Assembly: GCA_036874045.1 (NCBI GenBank)
Contig: CM072343.1
Location: 14,342,001 to 14,406,000 of the forward strand
Source: Cymodocea nodosa
Lineage: Eukaryota; Streptophyta; Magnoliopsida; Alismatales; Cymodoceaceae
Direction: 5' to 3'
DNA: 64,000 bases
The notes under the pieces are model-generated. The model ran no database searches. It was not told where the DNA came from and worked only from the letters and a program-made list of their open reading frames with translations. Shown here piece by piece: positions 22,334-34,456 of this stretch. The position numbers were made by a program, and so were the translations under genes. Numbering within the stretch: position 1 is the first letter of the stretch; every line of letters begins with the position of its first letter.

Positions 22334-23892
22334 TGTTAAGATCATATGGCTCACCAGAGGGAGGGTGAATGGCGTGTGTGTGTAATTTTAACTTCTTTTC
22401 AAACTAAACTAGTTGATTTACTTAATGAGTGAGTACGAATATTTAATAAATATGCACAACAGTAATAAAGTCTAGACACAAAGAGATTTTTAGGTAGTTC
22501 ACCAACTTGGCTAATCCACCCCTAAGATTCACTTGGACTTCACTAAGTATTTAAATACTTACAACACTTGCTTTCAGGTTGAAGCAAGAACCAACACTTG
22601 AGCTTTCAGGTAGAAGCTCAACAACCAACCTTTCTCGAGCTTTCACATCCAAGCTTTTAACCAATAGTGAGTTTTCAGGTACAACCTCATGAACCAACAG
22701 TTTTAAGCTTTGAACCAAAGTTTAAGTGCAGGGAGCTTTTGTACTTTAGTATGCTTGAGAATATTTCTCTTCTATATTTGCAGACTGAGTGTATTGCTGG
22801 AATTTTTGAGTAGCTCACAATATTTGATGATCATTATTTTAATCTTCCCTTTACTTATCATATTTATACCAAGAGGTATAATGATCATATTCACTTCTAA
22901 CGGATGTTTTTTGTTGTACTTACTAAAATTGCAAGTCCAAATATGGTAAGTTACCATTCAGGAAGGTGTTTGAAGATAACCTTCTGATTTCCTTTGACTT
23001 TCAGATGATTATTTGTGTAACTCTTTGAAGGAAATCCGTAACTCACCGAAGATTCACTTAAGTCATTTTGTATATCTTAAGTTTGGATACTTGTAGTTGT
23101 AACTTACCGAAATGTTTTTAACTATCGGATAGTTAGCTACAATAACTCTCTGATCTCTTTCAAAGCTTCCGACTGTAGTTAATTCATTTCAGCACATGCA
23201 TAATAAGATGACTTAAGTTTTGGATACTTGCAACTGTAACTTATCGAAATGTTTTTAACTATTGGATAGTTAGCTACAGTAACTCTCTGATCTCTTTCAA
23301 AGTTTTCGATTGCTGTCTTCTTATTTCGGCACGTTAATAGGATGACTTAAGTTTTGGATAGTTCATTCTGTAACCTTCTGATAACATTCTATTTTTCAGA
23401 TAGTTAGCTTTCCTAACTTTCTGAAGAGTCTTCTAAGCTTTCGACTGAATTTCTGCACATGTGAAATTAAATGACTTAGTTCTCAAATGGTTAAATCTCC
23501 TAACTTTCTGATTTCCTTGGTCTTTTAGATAGTTAGGTCTTTAACTCTTCGATTTTCCAAAACAGTCATCTTATTAACTTTCTAAAGGCCCTTTTATTTT
23601 CAGATAGTTATCCTTCTAACGATCCGAAGGTATTTCTACTACTTTTAAATGGTTTTCCGGAAACTTAAACATTTAACCTTCCGATTTTCTTCTTCTTTCA
23701 GATACATAAGTTTTAACCTGTGTTGTAACTATTCAAAGTTCTTGTATCTCTATAGTAGTAATTTTTGAACTACCTGTATCTGTTTATCTACCTTCTGATC
23801 TTCAGTATGCTGAACTATCTTGTGATATTTGTGAAATATAATTTGTTTCCTCACACAATTTTTTGCATTATCAAAATACAAGGGTTCTAACA
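22334..23892 (-). mobile_element. 3' LTR of element S2
   Basis: 1559 bp: minus-strand start TGTTAGAACCCTTGTATTTT at 23892 next to the polypurine tract, and end CATATGATCTTAACA at 22334. It is related to but diverged from the S3-type LTRs. It carries repeated TTCGGATAGTTA-type motifs at 22990-23740. The possible duplication AATAT lies left of it (22329-22333). Confidence 0.88.
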
Positions 23893-23893
23893 A

Positions 23894-23906
23894 TCTCCCC
23901 CTTTTT
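23894..23906 (-). promoter_or_regulatory. LTR-proximal polypurine tract, element S2
   Basis: Minus-strand AAAAAGGGGGAGA, one base from the LTR start. A second identical tract lies at 24136-24148. Shorter GGGGGAGA runs lie near 24074 and 24101, so the element carries multiple tracts. Confidence 0.9.
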
Positions 23907-24295
23907 GATAATGATAAAATCATTTACATTAAATTACATGTATTTCACTCTCTAGTTTATTTTTATACATTTAGTCCTACAGAAAATAAGTAAAACAAAT
24001 TTCTGGAGTTACATAATTTATAGAAAATAAGTAAAACGTGATTTACAGTGAGTACAGAGTACTGAAGTAAATATCTCCCCCTATCTGTGTGCTAGGAATT
24101 CTCCCCCTACCTTCCATGTAATTTCTCTTTATACTTCTCCCCCTTTTTGTCATTAGATAAAAGGAGATCTCTATTTCTGATACCATAAATCCTATAGGCA
24201 AAATCTTCTCCCCTTTTAATCCTGAGTTGGATAGATCTTCTCCTATTGATCCCTTCTATTTCCTAACTTGCTCTTCCCCTAAGAAGATGCACACT

Positions 24296-26100
24296 TTAAA
24301 GTCCTACATGAGTACGCGTTAGCAAAAAACAAGCTCCCATATGGTGAGCTTGAGTGGTAATAATCATAAAACCAATATAAATGCATTCTAAGTCATGTAT
24401 AGAGCATATGCCTAGATTTCTTCTAATAAGATTAAATGTTGATTCATTTAATGATTTTGTGAAAATGTCTACAAGTTGATTTTCTGTTGGAACAAACTTA
24501 AGTGAGATATGTCCTTTTTCCACATGATCTCTCAAAAAATGATGTCTGATCTCGATATGTTTGGCTCTAGAGTGAAGTACTATATTCTTGGATGAACTTA
24601 TTGCATTGTTGTTATCACAATATATTTTTGTATTCTGAATTTTCAGTCTATAATCTGCTAAAGTTTGCTGCATTCATAGAATTTGAGCATAACATAGACC
24701 TGTTGTAATATATTTTGCCTTAGTAGTGGATAATGCAATATAGTTTTGTTTCCTACTGAACCATGAAATTAAAGAATTTCCAAGCAGTTGGCATGTGCCA
24801 CTTGTACTTTTTCTGTCTAATCTACTACTTGCATAATCTGCATCACTATAACCTATTAAAGTTAGGCTGCTATTAGTTGAGTAATATAATTTGAAATCTT
24901 TAGTACCTTGTAGATACTTGAAGATTCTTTTGACTGATTTCAAATGAGATTCTTTTAGTGATGCTTGAAATCTGGCACACAAGTATACACTAAGCATGAT
25001 ATCTAGCCTACTTGCTGATAAATACAAAAGAGATCCAATCATGCCTCTATATTTCTTTTGGTATACTTTAATACTCAAATCATCATTTTCAAGTTTAGGA
25101 TTTGAGCTTATTGGTATGTTTGCAGATTTGATATTTTCAAAGCCAAATTTCTTTAGAGTTTCCTTGCAGTATTTTTCTTGATTGATAAAGATGCCATTTT
25201 TCACTTGATGAATTTGAAGTCCTAAGAAAAACTTCAACTCACCCATCATACTTATTTCAAATTTATTTTTCATCAAATTCTAAAATTCTTAACATAGTTT
25301 TTATGATGTAGCTCTAAAAACAATATCATCAGCATATATTTGAATAATTAACATGTGCAAATCAATAGTTTTGATAAACAAAGTGTTGTCCACTTTGCAT
25401 ATGCTGAAATCATTATTAGTTAAGAATTTTTTCAATTTTTCATACCATGCCCTAGGTGCCTGTTTCAGACCATACAAAGCTTTATTTAATCTACATACAT
25501 GATCTGATTTTTCATCATCTTCAAATCTGGGAGGCTGCTTAACAAATACTTCTTATATTTCTCCATTTAGAAATGCACTCTTTACGTCTATTTGAAAAAG
25601 TTTTATTCTCATACTGCTTGCAAAAGCAAGCAACATTCTAATAGCTTCAATTCTGACTATAGGTGCAAAAGTTCCTTCATAATCAATGCCTTCTTACTGA
25701 TTATATCCTTGTGCAACCAATCGAGCTTTATTTCTGACTACATTTCATTCTTCATCTAATTTATTTTCCTATTGGTTTCTTCACTAATTTTCAGACAATA
25801 TTTTTCTATAACTGATTTAATTCTTCCTACATAGCCATTGTTTAGTAATTATCCTTACAAGCTACATCCACTGATTTTGGCTCAATTTATGACACAAATG
25901 CACAATAATTGCAAATATCTTGTGTTTTACTCCTTGTCTATACTCCTTTGGTTATATTTTCAATTATTTGTTCCATTAGATGATCTGATTTGAATTTCCA
26001 ACTATTTTGATTTTGATTTGATGCTTGAGACTTGGATTTCAGCTTGCATTTATCTATTTCATATTCTTCATTTTCACTTTCACTAACAATGTTCAGATTT
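24296..26100 (-). pseudogene. pol: Copia reverse transcriptase and RNase H, element S2
   Basis: Read from high to low coordinates. RT core motifs are VRNKARLVAQGYNQ (near 25740), KLFQIDVKSAFLNGEI (near 25590), CRLNKALYGLKQAPRAWYEK (near 25470) and IQIYADDIVF (near 25330). The active site is therefore YADD, not the usual YVDD. After a stop-rich stretch the thumb continues from 25276 (FEISMMGELKFFLGLQIHQV). RNase H shows SDADYASSRLDRKSTSGTCQL, an altered catalytic-region motif STTKAKYITT in place of STTEAEY, HIEIRHHFLRDHVEKGHI and QLVDIFTKSL. It ends at 24296 after an extension of about 35 codons. The Glu-to-Lys change and the stops make it inactive. Confidence 0.9.
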
Positions 26101-27400
26101 CTTAAGTTCTATATCAAATCTTCATCAAACTGAACATTTATACTTTCCTCTACTCTTCTGTCTTTAGCAAAATATACTCTATATGCTTTGCTTCTAGAGG
26201 AATATCCAACTAGTATGGCAGGTTCTGATTTTGAATCAACCTTGTCTTTAACATCTTTAGTGTTTAAGACATAACATTTGCATCTAAATGTCTTAAAATA
26301 TCCAACATTTGGTGTCTTATCATACCAAAGTTCAAATTGTGTCTTATTCAGCATAGATCTGATATGAGTTCTATTGGAGATGTGACAAGCTGTACCAACA
26401 GCTTCAGCCCAAAGAAATTTTGGTAGGTTAGTAGTACTCAACATAGTTCTAGCCATTTCTTGCAATGCTCTATTCTTTCTTTCCACAACTCCATTTTGTG
26501 CTGGAGTTCTAGGACAAGAGAATTCATGTAATATATTAAAAGTATTACAAAGATTTTCGAATTCATAATTCTCGAACTCTCCTCCATGATCACTTCTGAT
26601 TTTCTTTACTGTCAGTTCTTTCTAATTTTAAACTCTTGTGCAAAAGTTTCTGAATTCATTGCATGTCTCATTTTTATGTGCCAAAAATATGGCCCAAGTC
26701 AATCTAGAGAAATCATCTACAATAACAAGTGTATATTTTCGACTCCCTAGACTTGATGTCTAAGTTGGATCAAAAATATCTAGATGTAACAATTCTAATG
26801 GCTTTCTGGTGGTCATCTCATTTTTGCTATGTAAAGAATTTCTTTTCTGCTTGCCTAACATACATTCACTACACACATTGTCTTTCTTGAATTTAAGTTT
26901 AGGCAATTCTCTGACTAGATCATTTTTGGATAACTTTCTAAGATTTTCCATACTGATATGTCCAAGTCTTTTATGCCACAACCAATCATCTTCACTAGAT
27001 GCTACCAAACAGGAATTATTTGCAGAATTTTCACATGGAAAGTTTAGTGTATATATTGAACTATTTCTAAAACCAGTAAATTTTATTTCATTTGTAGCTT
27101 GATTAGTGATGTAACAATTTTCAACATCAAATGAAACATTATATCCTTTATCATACAATTGTCCTACATTTAATAAGTTTTGTTTTAGTCCATTAACATG
27201 CAAGACATTCTCAATTCTACCATTTTCAGATGTAATATTTCCTATTGCAGTAATTTTACATTTTTCGTTATAACCAACTTAATAGATCCTAAATTTAAAC
27301 TTTTAACTGAATCAAGAAATCTTCTCTTACTTGTCATATCCTTTGAGCATCCACTGTCCACAATCCATTTTGTTGTTCGTGCTTGAAGCTCCTTGTTATC
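26101..27400 (-). pseudogene. pol: Copia protease and integrase, element S2
   Basis: The protease active-site motif WIVDSGCSKDMTS lies at about 27345-27370, frameshifted from what follows. The chain at 26760-27203 holds the protease tail and the integrase zinc-binding start (DWLWHKRLGHIS ... CSECMLGKQ). The catalytic core runs from LLHLDIF through IRSDHGGEFENYE (near 26590) to NGVVERKNRALQEMARTML (near 26480), so D, D and E are all recognisable. The C-terminal part ends with LVGYSSRSKAYRVYFAKDRR near 26150. Stops break it at several points. Closely related to S1a and S1b pol but from a diverged family. Confidence 0.88.
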
Positions 27401-27893
27401 CTGCAATTTATATTGAAATTAAGGTTTTTGGTACCCAAATCTTCTTAGGTCCAATAGAGTTAGTCCTTAAAACATTGAATTTATTGCCTCTTGGCAGTCA
27501 CATATGATCTGATCTTCTTCTAATAGTAAATACAATAGTGTCATCTCTATATGATCAAATCATGCACCACAATAAGGTACTTCCTGTGGTGTAGCATATC
27601 TTAGGCCAAATTTAATTCCATTTTGTCGTTGAGATCCTATAACTTACAGATAATACTTTTCATATCAGAGATTTTAGCTAATAAATTTTTATTTTCTTCT
27701 CTTAATTCATAGTTATCACAACTATATTTATCTATTTTAGTTTTTAAGTTTCTATTTTCAACAAGAGCTTTTTCTAATTCAACAAAAGAATCTTCTAAAC
27801 AATTATTCAAACCTTTAATCTCTTTCTTATATTATTTACATTTAACATATAGACTATCTACTATACAAAGAAGACTATTTACATCTAAGTCAT
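27401..27893 (-). pseudogene. gag: Copia gag C-terminal coiled coil, element S2
   Basis: About 27600-27890 on the minus strand encodes a lysine/glutamate/asparagine-rich coiled coil (LEKALVENRNLKTKID, YELREENKNLLAKISDM). It resembles the tail of the S1b gag (33360-33640). Only this end survives, because the gypsy LTR starting at 27894 interrupts the element. Confidence 0.65.
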
Positions 27894-28341
27894 TGTTTAG
27901 AATGAAAAATTACATAATATTAATAGTTAAATGATGGTTAATTGCATAATATTTAACTTATCATATGAGAATTAAGTCATTATGTTATAATTACACTATT
28001 ATATGCTTTAATTAAAGAATCTACATAATTTCAAGGAATTAGTGTTAATTAAGTATATTTCTAAACTATCGGTGAATTATAAGCTTTTTAATTCCTAAGT
28101 CTCTAAATTTTCTATTATTTCCAAGAGTTGTATTTCATGTACCAGATGGTTATGTTTTAAACGATAAAAGAATATTTTTTATTTCCTAAAGTACAGGTGT
28201 TGAAATCTTAATACATGACTTAAGTAGATTTTCGATAAGTTAGACGCTAACTATTCGAAATGTGTTTGAGCATCGAATAGTTAGGTTTGCAAGTATCCGT
28301 AATATTTTTTATCATAAAACTGCATGAGGACATGTGTCACG
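27894..28341 (+). mobile_element. 5' part of a gypsy LTR (plus orientation)
   Basis: It starts TGTTTAGAATGAAAAATTAC and aligns in reverse with the LTRs at 20127 downward and 5152 downward for about 450 bp, to gacatgtgtcacg. There it jumps to internal sequence. About 1.5 kb of LTR, the PBS and the zinc-knuckle region are deleted. The preceding five bases are GTCAT. Confidence 0.87.
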
Positions 28342-30177
28342 ACTAATAGTTAGTTTAGAATGTGTAATATGTTGAGAGACAATGAAGTTTAGGATAGGTA
28401 TGACAGACTAGAGCGTAGTTTAGAACAAAACATAGACAAACTAGAACAATACATGTCTCAACAACAAGAAGTTAACCAATTAAATTATAAGAAAGAATAT
28501 TTAGAACCTAAAATTGATATCATATACGAAACTGAAAAAACCATAATGAAAATTGATCAAAAATTGAATGCAATGAAACTAGATGATCTTAAAAGAAAGC
28601 TAAAAGTATTGGATGAATTTACAAAGAAATTACAAGTTATGCAACAGGAAAATATAAATGAAAACTTTCATATTACAGATGTGCATAATTTACAAGACAT
28701 ACAGACAAAAGAAAATACCAAAGAAATAGAATTTAAAGAATGTAAGTTAAAACTAAAAACAATTAAAGATCAAAATCATGAAAACGAAATACAAGAACAT
28801 TATGAAAGTAATAAAAACCTAGAAGATGTATGTATAACATTAAGATCTAGAACTAACATACCACTAAGAACTCAAAAATAAAGTAATGTGAAGGTGGATA
28901 AGAACAAAATTCAAAATGATAATGAAAACGTAATATCTGAAAACTTAGAAATCAATGAAGAAAAATATGAGTCTGAAAATGAGATAAAAAATGATCAAAA
29001 GAATGAAATGAAAGACAAAGAATCTTATAAATCACAATCATTAGCACCCTATCTTGAAAGATTACAACAAACATTTCCTAAAAAACAAGAAAAAATTAGA
29101 GAAATTTTTGAAAACGTACAAGTTAACATTCCTTTGTTAGACTTATTATAGAAAATGCCAAATTGTGCTAAATTTCTTAAGAATTAGTGTACTAAGAAAA
29201 GAGAGCGAAATGTTCTAAGGAAAGTCTTTTTAGCTGAGCAAATTAGTTCCCTATTTCTACCATAAATTCCTAAAAAGTTATCTGATCCTAAAATCCCTAT
29301 TATATCATGCACCATAGGAAATACTATTCTAGAAAGAATCTTAATAGACCTAAGTGTAGGTATAAATGTTATGCCTAATGATATATTTGCATCTTTAAGA
29401 TTAGAAGGCTTAATTCCTACTAAGACTATCATTTAATTAGCTGATAGAAGTATAAGATACCCTAGAGGAAAAATAGAAGATGTCCTAATTTAAATCAAAA
29501 CCTTCATATATCCTATCGATATTGTGATATTGGATTCCCAACAAATTAAGCATTAGAATCATGATACATCTTTAATTTTGGGAAAGCCATTCTTAGCAAC
29601 ATCAGAGGCTGTTATAAATTGTAAAACTAGAATGATGAAATCAGCATATGGTAATGAGGATACTCAACTAAACATTTTCAAACCAGAAAAGTTTAAGGAG
29701 TTAGAAATGTCCTTACATACTATAGACCTTTTAGAGGAAGGAGATATGCTAGATGATGTGATTCAAGAAGAATTAAATAGGCAATGAGATTCTAAAACTT
29801 TAGAAGTAAGTGAAAGCATAGATGTAAAAGGAGATCAAGAAGAGTTTAATATTGAAGATGAAAATATTAAATTAGGAGCTCTAGCTTCAGATGGTCAACA
29901 TTTAGATTTATAACATCTACCTCTTGAATTAACCTATATATTTCTAGAAGAAAAATGAACATGTCCAATTATTATTGCTTCAGATTTAAAAGATCAAATT
30001 TCTAAATTAAAAGATGCAGTAAAAACATATAAATAAGCAATAAGATGGACTATGATTGATATAAAAGGGTTAAGTGTAAATTTATGCTATCACCACATAT
30101 ATTTAGAAGAGAATGCTAAACCAGTTAGAACTCTTGAGAGAAGATTAAATCCAAACCTTAAAGAAGTAGTCAGGAAA
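28342..30177 (+). pseudogene. pol: Gypsy (Athila/Tat-like) linker, protease and RT start, plus copy
   Basis: It begins inside the linker after the zinc knuckle. 28453-28881 is a Lys/Glu-rich coiled-coil segment ending CITLRSRTNIPLRTQK. 28888-29151 ends with LAPYLERLQQTFPKKQEK and NVQVNIPLLDLL. The protease follows (CTIGNTILERILIDLSVGIN near 29310, where DLS replaces the usual DLG/A), then RSIRYPRGKIEDVL and LILGKPFLATSEAVINCKTR (29570). The RT start (NAKPVRTLERRLNPNLKEVV) is cut at 30177 by element S1b and resumes at 40748. Colinear with the minus copy 16100-17830. Multiple stops. Confidence 0.9.
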
Positions 30178-31987
30178 TGTTGAGTATTTTGTTTTGATGA
30201 TGTGTGCTGAATGAAAATAATCATATTTGCTCAATTATTATTGCTTGTGAAAAGAAATTAAAATCATCAATTAATATAAAAAAAGCTTACTAGCATAAAT
30301 ATTTGTCTGTATTGGATCGGAAGTTAATAACTAGTTGTTTCATTGCATTAATTTCTCATTTAACTAAATGTTAAGTTAACGTGTGTTTTTATTGAAAAGC
30401 ATGATATGATTTAAAGTTATATCTTCTGTATCATGAATAGTGCACGTTTAGACAACTCGTTAAGTTAGAGTTTTGTTTGTATAGAGGTCACGTGAGAACT
30501 TGTTAAGTTAGAGGCTTAAAGGTTAAAATAGGTCACGTGATAACTCGTTAAGTTAGTAAGTAAAAGAAGAGACGAACTCGTTAAGTTAGTGTTATACACG
30601 TGGTGAAATTATAAGTTACGAATGTTGTATTGTATCACGTGAGGTGCACATGTTTAACTCGTTAAGTTAACATAACTAAACGCATTGAGTTGCTATATTG
30701 AACACTAAGGCAACGCGTTAGGTTAGTGTTATAAACTTAAGTTGTTATTTTGCACGTGGTAAAATTCTTATTATAAAAATATTTGTTTATTACTGAATCA
30801 GTGAGTTAAAGTTTTTTTTAGAGACTTACAGTCGTAACTATCCGAAAGGTAACTTAAGTCATGTTTTCAGGTCTTGACACGTGTCTCACTAGTTTTATGG
30901 TATAAAGAGTTTTTCAGTGACTTACAACCGTAACTATCCGAAACCTAAACTATTTTCGGTGAGTTATCGTTTAACCTTCCGAAAGAAAGGTTAAGCTGGT
31001 TCGTTGAGTTAGCATAACACCATAGACTTAGTTCGTTGAGTTAGCTACAGTACTTGTCACGTGAAATGGCACATGAGGAACTCGTTAAGTTAGAAACGTT
31101 AAGTTATATATACTTGTGTTACTCGTTTAGTTAACATTAAAGTAACGACTTATTATACTTGATGGAAAATTCTTTGGACGAGAAAGTTTATTTTACAGGA
31201 AATTTTTCAGAGATCCAAGACTGTTGATTAAAGAAAATTCGAAATATAAACGTGGGTTAGAACGTGTGTTTCGTTGAAGGAAAAAGAAAAGACATGGAGA
31301 AGTGGAAAACTGGTAGTGATTAAACATAAAGGATATGCATGAAATGAAGATATAGTATAAAAGGCATAGAATTCTCGGTGATCAAACTATCCTTGCACAC
31401 AAAAAGAAAAATCTTTTCAATGATCAAACTATCCCTGCACATCAAAATAAAAATCTTTTTTAGGGATCAAAAACACCTCTTCGAGGAAAATCTCTCAAGT
31501 GGAAGAAAATTCAGTGAAGTAGAAAAGGTTAAATTTATGTCACTGAAGATTTGAAGTATCAAGTGGAAGAAAATTCAGTGAAGCAGAACTAGGTATTATT
31601 TATGTCACTAAAGATTTAAAGTATCAGAAGAAAGCAAATTCGGTGAAGTAGAGAAAGACAAGATATTTGTCACTGAAGAATTGTTGAAGAAGAAAAAGAA
31701 GAAGAAGAAAGATCTCAAACAGGGAGAAATGTTTTAAATTCCGTAAATTAGTTTTCTTTGTTTGTAATTATGAAATTGTTTAGATGATACATAGTATCGA
31801 GATATAATTGCATCTACAATTTCTGAGGAGAATTGAATTGTATATTGTAATTGAAACCTTAAATAAAAATGATTTTATGAAAACAATGTCTCGACTTGTT
31901 TTTTGAGTTTTAAAGTTTCAATTATATTTCAAAAAATATTAAAAATACACTATTCACCCCCCTCTTGTGTAGTCATACGATCCTACA
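30178..31987 (+). mobile_element. 5' LTR of element S1b
   Basis: 1810 bp, TGTTGAGTATTTTGTTTTGA to cgatcctaca. Seven CACGTG G-boxes fall within 30489-31063. Six AACTCGTTAAGTTA-like motifs are interspersed. A TATAAAAGG box at 31356-31364 probably marks the promoter, with U3 to its left. The acactattcacccccctctt stretch near the end is shared with the other S-type LTRs. Confidence 0.95.
31356..31364 (+). promoter_or_regulatory. TATA box in S1b 5' LTR
   Basis: TATAAAAGG, preceded by the G-box-rich region and followed by about 620 bp of R/U5-like sequence. The S1 solo LTR at 58310-59770 has TATATAAAA at 59311-59319 in the equivalent place, and the one at 50576-52018 has TATAAAAG near 51013-51020 on the minus strand. 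Confidence 0.6.
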
Positions 31988-31989
31988 AA

Positions 31990-32001
31990 TGGTATCAGAG
32001 C
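31990..32001 (+). promoter_or_regulatory. PBS of element S1b (initiator Met tRNA)
   Basis: TGGTATCAGAGC lies two bases after the LTR end. It is complementary to the 3' end of plant initiator Met tRNA and would prime minus-strand synthesis. Confidence 0.95.
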
Positions 32002-32187
32002 TTTGTTAATAATCTTTCATATAAAATTGATACCAACTTATTTAATATCATTGCTTATTCTACCTTTCTTGTTTTTAAACAGAAATTAATATCTAAGCAT
32101 ACATTTAACTTTCTTGATTTAAGGCTAAAGTTGTTTTAAAGTTTTTAGACTCTTTAAAATCAAATAGGTTGAAAAATCTAAGGTAAG

Positions 32188-33644
32188 ATGGATACTGGAA
32201 ATGGTAATTTTCTTTATATGAAGGCTAAAATCTTAATCGTCCTCCTTTATTTGATGAAATACATTTTGAATATTGGAAATATAGGATGACTGTTTTTATT
32301 CAAAGTATAAATCATAAGTTGTGGTTCATGATTTCTAAATCATATACTTCGTTAACTACTCCTTATAATATTTGGACAATTACTGAAAAAGAAAATGAAA
32401 CTCTAAATGCTAAGGGCTTAAATATTTTATTTTGTGCATTGAGTTATGAACAATTCAGTAAAGTGTGGGCATATAAATCTGCTTATGAGGTGTGACATGC
32501 ATTAGAAGTTTCACATGAAGGTACTTCTCAAGTTAAAGAGACTAAAATAAACATGTTGATTCATAAGTATGAACTCTTTAAGATGCATGAAGACGAAAGT
32601 ATTTCTGAGATGTTTTCCAGATTTCCTGATATCATAAACTCTTTAAAATACTTAGTAAAGAATTTTGAACAGAAGGATTTGGTGAGGAAAATTCTCAGAT
32701 CCCTAAGTTCTAAATGGTCTCAGAAAATAACATCAATTGAGGAATCACGAGATTTAAATGTTTATATTATGAATGAACTTATAGGAAATTTAACAGCTTA
32801 TGAAGTTCAATTAAATGAATCACTAAGTCATAACAAACTAAAATTGAAGAAAGAAATAGCCTTCGAAATTAATTCAGATTCTGATATATCTACTAATTCT
32901 GACGAGGACTTGATTTTGCTGACTAGGAAATTCAAGAAAGCATGGAAAGCTAGGAAACAACAAAGGAACAAAAATGATAAACCCTCAACGTCAAAATCAC
33001 TAAATGACAAGAATTCTTCATCCAGAAAGTATGTATGTTACAACTGTAAGAAACCTGAACATCTTTCTCTAGACTGTCCTATGAGGAAAAATGGAAAGCA
33101 AAGTAGGACAAATCAAAAGAAGACAGCTCAGAAAACTCAAAAAAAGTTTTACAAGAAAAAGGCTTTGAAGGTCACTTGGGATGACACGTCTGAAGAGTTT
33201 GAATCTGAGGAATCAGCATCAAAATCTTCACATTCAGAAGGAGAACAAGAGTTAGAAGACGTTGCTCATGTGTGCTTCATGGCAGATGAGTCTGAGGTAA
33301 TATCTGATCCTGAAAGTCATATAGATTTCAAATTTGATGAATTATTATGTGCTTATCATGCATTATTACAAAAACTTAAAGTATGTAAACTGAAAAATAA
33401 GAATATTAGAAAATCTTTATCCATTATGGAAGAAGAAAATTGTTTCCTGTCTATTAGTTTAGAAAAGTTTAAATGTGATAATGAAAATCATGCTAGAGAT
33501 TTGCAAAAATTTAGATTTAATGAATGTATCTTGCATAAACAAATACAGAATATAAATGCTGAAAAATTAAAGATAGAATCTAAAAATGAAATGTTGAGAA
33601 ACAATATAAATGAACTTGAATTAGAGATAGATAAATTAAACTGA
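32188..33644 (+). pseudogene. gag: Copia gag with zinc knuckle, element S1b
   Basis: The likely start is ATG 32188 (MDTGNG), 187 bp after the PBS. The N-terminal part (32188-32495) is split by a frameshift near 32220 and a stop at 32493-32495. The long intact piece 32553-33644 holds the UBN2-like capsid region. A perfect CX2CX4HX4C zinc knuckle follows at residues 162-175 counted from 32553 (CYNCKKPEHLSLDC). Next come an acidic stretch and a long coiled coil (residues about 275-363). It packages the RNA in particles. The closing TGA at 33642-33644 lies before further gag/pol linker (33645-34444) ending in QQHWVPRK. Confidence 0.88.
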
Positions 33645-34456
33645 GAGAGCTAGATTTAAATTCTACCATTTAGAAATAGAATTTAAGTCAAACTAAGTTA
33701 GACAAACTAACTAGTACCCCTGCGGTGTCTTATAAATTTGGCTTAGGATTTGATTATCCTGAATATCCTGAATCTCAATCCAATAAAGGATTTATTAATT
33801 GAAGTTCAAATAAATCTAAGTCTAAAATTCCTTTTATTATGAAACAAGGTAATAAATATGTAGAAGTAGGTACTTCAAGGGATGAATCAAGTAGTAATAA
33901 TATAAATCAATGTGATTTGTCAAATTGTACTTCTAACATGACTATAAATGTTTCTAAAAATCTTGTTTCTTGTTCTGGAAATTCAGTTTCTAATGTTTCT
34001 AAAATTTCAAACAATTATAGTAAACTGAAAATTCAGAAACCTGAGCATGTAATTCAATACACTAGTATTAGACCAATTACTCATTCTGCATGTGATAAAT
34101 CTAAAAATTTTTGTGTGGAAAAAGATTTTGTATATATTGAAAATTCAAATACAAGTACAAAATCTTGATATAAACTTACTGAAATGTATGAGCATGACCA
34201 AAATAAATTAGCATCTGATAAAAATCCGTTTGGTCTTGATTATACTACATCTGAAAACAAAAAGAATGATTGTAAAAGCAATAATGCTATATGTGAGTAT
34301 GAAGCTAATGATAAATCAATATTACTTACAACTAATAAGAATTTAAATGATAATGGTAAACTATTTTTAAACAAAAAGAAGAAATATGCATTTAATGAAC
34401 TTGATCCTCAACAACATTGGGTACCAAGAAAAAGTTTTTCTTAATTTGTGTTGTAG
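33645..34456 (+). pseudogene. Gag-pol linker, element S1b
   Basis: Asn/Ser/Lys-rich low-complexity coding sequence broken into pieces (33839-34168 and 34184-34444). It ends with the DPQQHWVPRK motif typical just ahead of the Sirevirus protease. No catalytic motif is visible. Confidence 0.6.

Larger units (their letters stand above)
22334..27893 (-). mobile_element. Sirevirus-like copia element S2, 5'-truncated
   Basis: A minus-strand element made of a 3' LTR (22334-23892), polypurine tracts (23894-23906 and 24136-24148), RNase H, RT, integrase, protease, and a coiled-coil gag tail up to 27893. There a plus-strand gypsy LTR begins, flanked on its left by GTCAT. No env-like gene lies between RNase H and the tracts (23907-24290). 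The insertion site is gag copy B. The 5' LTR and most of gag are absent from the window. Confidence 0.88.
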
